NCBI RefSeq assembly: GCF_000472285.1
Contig: NZ_KI421412.1
Location: forward strand, 494,430 to 527,977
Length of the DNA stretch: 33,548 nucleotides
Direction: 5' to 3'
Origin: Desulfuromonas sp. TF
GTDB taxonomy: Bacteria > Desulfobacterota > Desulfuromonadia > Desulfuromonadales > ATBO01
Shown here: piece by piece, positions 31,164-33,548 of the stretch
Layout: every line of letters begins with the position of its first letter
Numbering within the stretch: the stretch's first letter is position 1
The notes under the pieces: generated by a model
Databases searched by the model: none
What the model saw: only the letters and a program-made list of their open reading frames with translations
What the model was told of the DNA's origin: nothing
Translations under genes and position numbers: made by a program

Positions 31164-32705
31164 CTATCCCTCCTCCGCCAGACCCTCTTCACTTAATTCT
31201 TCCAGACGCTCCCACCCGGTTACGGGAACCACCCGGCTGTTCGCCAGTCGATCATTCCAGCCTCGCCGTTCCCCGTCAAAGGCGATGCGAAGATAGCCGA
31301 GGCCGGCCGGAAGCAGGGACAGCAGGCCCCCGACGCTGCGCAGAAAAGCCTGGGAGAACATCAAACCTCCCCCTTCCTCTCCCACGACCCGTATCCGGAA
31401 GAGCATCTTTCCGGGTGTTTGGCCGATCAAAAAATGAAAGAGGGTGAAATAACCGAAACAGACAGCGAAAAGGACCAGAAAGTAGGGTGTCGCCAGTTCG
31501 ATCAGATTCGCCGGGGAGGGGAAAAAAATTCCGCTCTGGCCGGAGTCGAGAGCCACCTCTCCCGCCATCAGAAAGAGGATGAAGACCACGGTCAGGATGA
31601 CCAGGTCCGTGATTCCGGCTCCAAGCCGGGAGCTCAGAGAGGGGGGGGCGGGCACGACGGATTTTCCGGCCCCTGTTTCCTCCAGACCCTCCGGAAGATC
31701 CAGCGTCACTTCCGACGAAATATTTCCGAAGAGTTCCTCGTCCGCAAAAAGGGCAGGAACCGCTGCCGTCACACCGTCGTCATCGGCACCGTCGTCGAGA
31801 GATTTGAGGAAAAGCTCAGCCAGATTCGGTGCCGAAGATCCGAGGTGACTGTTCCCATCTTCGGACGGTTCTTCGGTTGCGTCATCCCAAGAAAACGGTT
31901 CGGCGGCGGGGAAGGATTCGGAAAGGATTGACCGTCCCGCAACGCCTCCAGTCGAAACACCGGAATCTTCCCACATCGACGGCTGGTCCATCAGGGCAAA
32001 GTCTTGTCCGGCGATTTCCTTCTCGAATATACGGGGAAATTCGTCTTGAGTTTCGACAGGTTCCTCCTCGAAAACGAATTCCGGAAACTCCTCATCCGAT
32101 AATCCTGGAGCCGCATCAGAGTTCTGGCCGTAAGTATCGGGGGTGGCCCCGAAGGGAACGGCAGCCCTGGACAAATCGAGACCGGAAGCCTCATTCTCCG
32201 CAAATCCGGGGAACGTTTCAGATGCGAACATTCCTTCGTCGCCGGAAATTTCTCCGGCTCCGGTCAGAGACTTTTCTTCCCAGGTGACGTCGAAATCAGA
32301 GGCGTCACCCGCCGGAACGTCATCATAGTGTTCAAGCGGGGAGGGGATGGCGGAGGAACCTGGAGAAGGTTCCTTTTGTTCGACATAAAAAACCTGACTT
32401 TCCTTAAGACCGGTGCCGAGCAGTTCTTCCAGGGAGGAATTGAGCGGATCTTCGGTGGGGAGTTGCTTGTCCATGAAATCGAATCCGAAGTCCGTCGCCG
32501 CGGCCGGAGCGACTTCATCCTCGGGCAGAGCTTTCGATTCCGCTTCTTCCACCGAGGTCAGGGGCGTGGCCGGCTCGCCCTTCCCGCAGCCGAAGAACAG
32601 GCTGCGCAGGCCGAACCTGGCCTTGTGCGTCTCCATATCCTCGCCACACTTTTTGCAGCTCTCCAGGTGGTCGAAGCTGTTATATCCGCATTTGGGACAC
32701 TTCAT
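31164..32705 (-). CDS. Zinc-ribbon, acidic linker and RDD membrane protein
   Basis: A 513-residue protein with three parts. The N-terminus is a zinc ribbon: MKCPKCGYNSFDHLESCKKC with Cys3, Cys6, Cys17 and Cys20, then GLRSLFFGCG. Residues about 45-355 are a low-complexity, Glu/Asp/Pro/Ser/Phe-rich acidic region, surely disordered, with repeated short motifs such as EEFPEFVF and EDSGVSTG. Residues about 360-500 form an RDD domain with three membrane helices (ITDLVILTVVFILFLMAG, YFLVLFAVCFGYFTLFHFLI, AFLRSVGGLLSLLPAGLGYL) and the GQTPGKMLFRIRVV signature. The start has AAGGAG 5 bases upstream and overlaps the rsmE stop by 4 bases. The function is unknown; RDD proteins are often implicated in ion transport. 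Confidence 0.87.
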   Translation of the reverse strand: MKCPKCGYNSFDHLESCKKCGEDMETHKARFGLRSLFFGCGKGEPATPLTSVEEAESKALPEDEVAPAAATDFGFDFMDKQLPTEDPLNSSLEELLGTGLKESQVFYVEQKEPSPGSSAIPSPLEHYDDVPAGDASDFDVTWEEKSLTGAGEISGDEGMFASETFPGFAENEASGLDLSRAAVPFGATPDTYGQNSDAAPGLSDEEFPEFVFEEEPVETQDEFPRIFEKEIAGQDFALMDQPSMWEDSGVSTGGVAGRSILSESFPAAEPFSWDDATEEPSEDGNSHLGSSAPNLAELFLKSLDDGADDDGVTAAVPALFADEELFGNISSEVTLDLPEGLEETGAGKSVVPAPPSLSSRLGAGITDLVILTVVFILFLMAGEVALDSGQSGIFFPSPANLIELATPYFLVLFAVCFGYFTLFHFLIGQTPGKMLFRIRVVGEEGGGLMFSQAFLRSVGGLLSLLPAGLGYLRIAFDGERRGWNDRLANSRVVPVTGWERLEELSEEGLAEEG

Positions 32706-33463
32706 GGCATCTCCTTGCACGGATGGGCTTTTGAGCAGGGTCCCAAATCTCCGTAAAGATACTGCAGGATGGACGCGACGGCGAATCCGGCCGTTTCAGT
32801 CCTGAGAATGCGCGGTCCGATCCGAACCGGAAGGAAGCCCGCCCGCCGGGCGAGTTCCGCCTCCTGAGACGAGAAGCCTCCTTCAGGGCCGACGAGAATG
32901 GCTGCCTGCCGAGGCGCAGCAGCGGGCAACGCCCCGGCAAGGGGGCGGCTCTCTTCTTCCCAGAGCATCAGACGTAGGTCGGCATTGCATTCGGACAGGG
33001 CTTGAGGCAGAGGCAGAGGTGAGGTGAGGTGAGGGAGACAAGGACGGCGGCACTGACGGGCAGCCTCCCGGACTATGCGCTCCCAGCGGAGCTGGCGCTT
33101 TTCCTCTCCGGTCCCGGGGCGGGAAATGCTGCGTCCGGCCAGCACCGGGATGAAAATCGACACCCCCAGCTCAGTCCCTTTCTGCAGAACGAGATCCATT
33201 TTGTCGCCCTTGGGGAGGGCCTGCAGCAGACAGACGGGAAGGGCGCTCTCCTCCTCGCGCCACCGGTGAAGCACGCGAGCCTTTCCTGAACGCCGGTCGA
33301 GGGACTCGATGCGGCAGCGGCACAGGTTCCCCAATCCGTCCAGAAGCACGATCTCCTCTCCTGCCGAAAGCCGCAGCACCGCCCCTAGGTGGTGCAGAAT
33401 CTCGGACGAGAGGGTGATTTCTTCATTAGCCATGTTGGCGGGGGGAAGAAAGAAGCGTCGCAT
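32702..33463 (-). CDS. rsmE: 16S rRNA m3U1498 methyltransferase
   Basis: A 253-residue SPOUT-type methyltransferase that modifies N3 of U1498 in 16S rRNA. Visible blocks: the N-terminal MRRFFLPP (PUA-like domain), KGDKMDLVLQKGTELGV, RWERIVREAARQCRRPCLP, VGPEGGFSSQEAEL and RIGPRILRTETA, the last two forming the SAM-binding knot. The ATG at 33463 has GGGAG 6 bases upstream and shares a base with the preceding stop (TGATG). It is followed with a 4-base overlap by the RDD protein gene. Confidence 0.96.
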   Translation of the reverse strand: MRRFFLPPANMANEEITLSSEILHHLGAVLRLSAGEEIVLLDGLGNLCRCRIESLDRRSGKARVLHRWREEESALPVCLLQALPKGDKMDLVLQKGTELGVSIFIPVLAGRSISRPGTGEEKRQLRWERIVREAARQCRRPCLPHLTSPLPLPQALSECNADLRLMLWEEESRPLAGALPAAAPRQAAILVGPEGGFSSQEAELARRAGFLPVRIGPRILRTETAGFAVASILQYLYGDLGPCSKAHPCKEMP

Positions 33464-33548
33464 CAGCGCTCCCGCCGATAGAGAAGACAGATCCACTCCT
33501 CCCGGCAAGTGATTTCGGGCTCCGACAAAGGAAAAGCGGCGAAAGCTT
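33463..33548 (-). CDS. prmA: Ribosomal protein L11 methyltransferase, C-terminal end (partial)
   Basis: The frame running in from the window edge on the minus strand reads AFAAFPLSEPEITCREEWIC, then LLYRRER and a TGA that overlaps the rsmE ATG by one base. The ending resembles PrmA C-termini (...EWxxLxxRR), and prmA-rsmE is a common gene order, so this is probably prmA. Only 27 residues are visible, hence the modest certainty. Confidence 0.55.
   Translation of the reverse strand, partial: AFAAFPLSEPEITCREEWICLLYRRER

Overview
The window looks like a chromosomal segment of a Desulfuromonadales-type (Geobacter / Desulfuromonas / Geoalkalibacter-like) anaerobic bacterium. The inference rests on the mix of multiheme c-type cytochromes, redox lipoproteins, a chemoreceptor with the [11 protein letters not shown] hairpin tip and moderately high GC. 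No 16S rRNA is present, so the assignment is indirect. I saw no tRNA, rRNA, CRISPR array or intact insertion sequence.

Layout. 1-3.8 kb: the end of an outer-membrane beta-barrel gene, a tautomerase, a small four-helix membrane protein, and a minus-strand pair encoding a RIO-type kinase and an RhlE-like DEAD-box helicase, preceded by a 34-codon lysine-rich micro-gene. 3.8-7.2 kb: a coupled RluA pseudouridine synthase / COG2521-like methyltransferase pair, a beta-lactamase-fold lipoprotein, and an internally deleted GDSL-hydrolase pseudogene. 7.5-12.3 kb: a three-gene redox locus with two multicopper-oxidase-like proteins and a beta-helix lipoprotein ending in a c-type heme domain. 12.4-14.6 kb: a zinc-ribbon protein and an octaheme nitrite-reductase-like cytochrome with a strong terminator, then a broken ywbE remnant. 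15.0-22.2 kb: a minus-strand run of chemoreceptor, PhnP-like phosphodiesterase, a 609-aa uncharacterised protein and an EF-G paralog. 22.5-26.4 kb: a possible N-formylglutamate amidohydrolase-like protein, an HTH/zinc-ribbon regulator, an SDR protein, a TPR protein, a DUF3147 membrane protein and a decayed Fpg/Nei zinc finger. 26.4-33.5 kb: mostly minus-strand housekeeping genes (yjgA, dtd, nfo, a pyrimidine nucleotidase, a HIT protein, dapF, rsmE, the end of prmA), plus a plus-strand pair (small protein and metallo-beta-lactamase hydrolase) and a zinc-ribbon/RDD membrane protein.

The most interesting system is the 7.5-12.3 kb locus. The two oxidase-like proteins align without gaps over their key copper motifs but have lost copper ligands reciprocally. 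Protein A (Tat lipoprotein) keeps only the C-terminal half of the trinuclear site. Protein B (no visible signal peptide) keeps only the N-terminal half plus the sole type-1 copper cysteine. Together they hold exactly the eight histidines and one type-1 site of one multicopper oxidase. This suggests an obligate heteromeric oxidase, possibly exported with B carried by A through Tat, with the third gene supplying a heme-bearing scaffold. This is inferred from sequence motifs only.

Other points worth attention are the octaheme reductase with a Tyr-x-Cys pair at the expected active site, three gene remnants (GDSL hydrolase, YwbE, Fpg/Nei zinc finger) and a REP-like inverted repeat that supplies the stop codon of a regulator gene.
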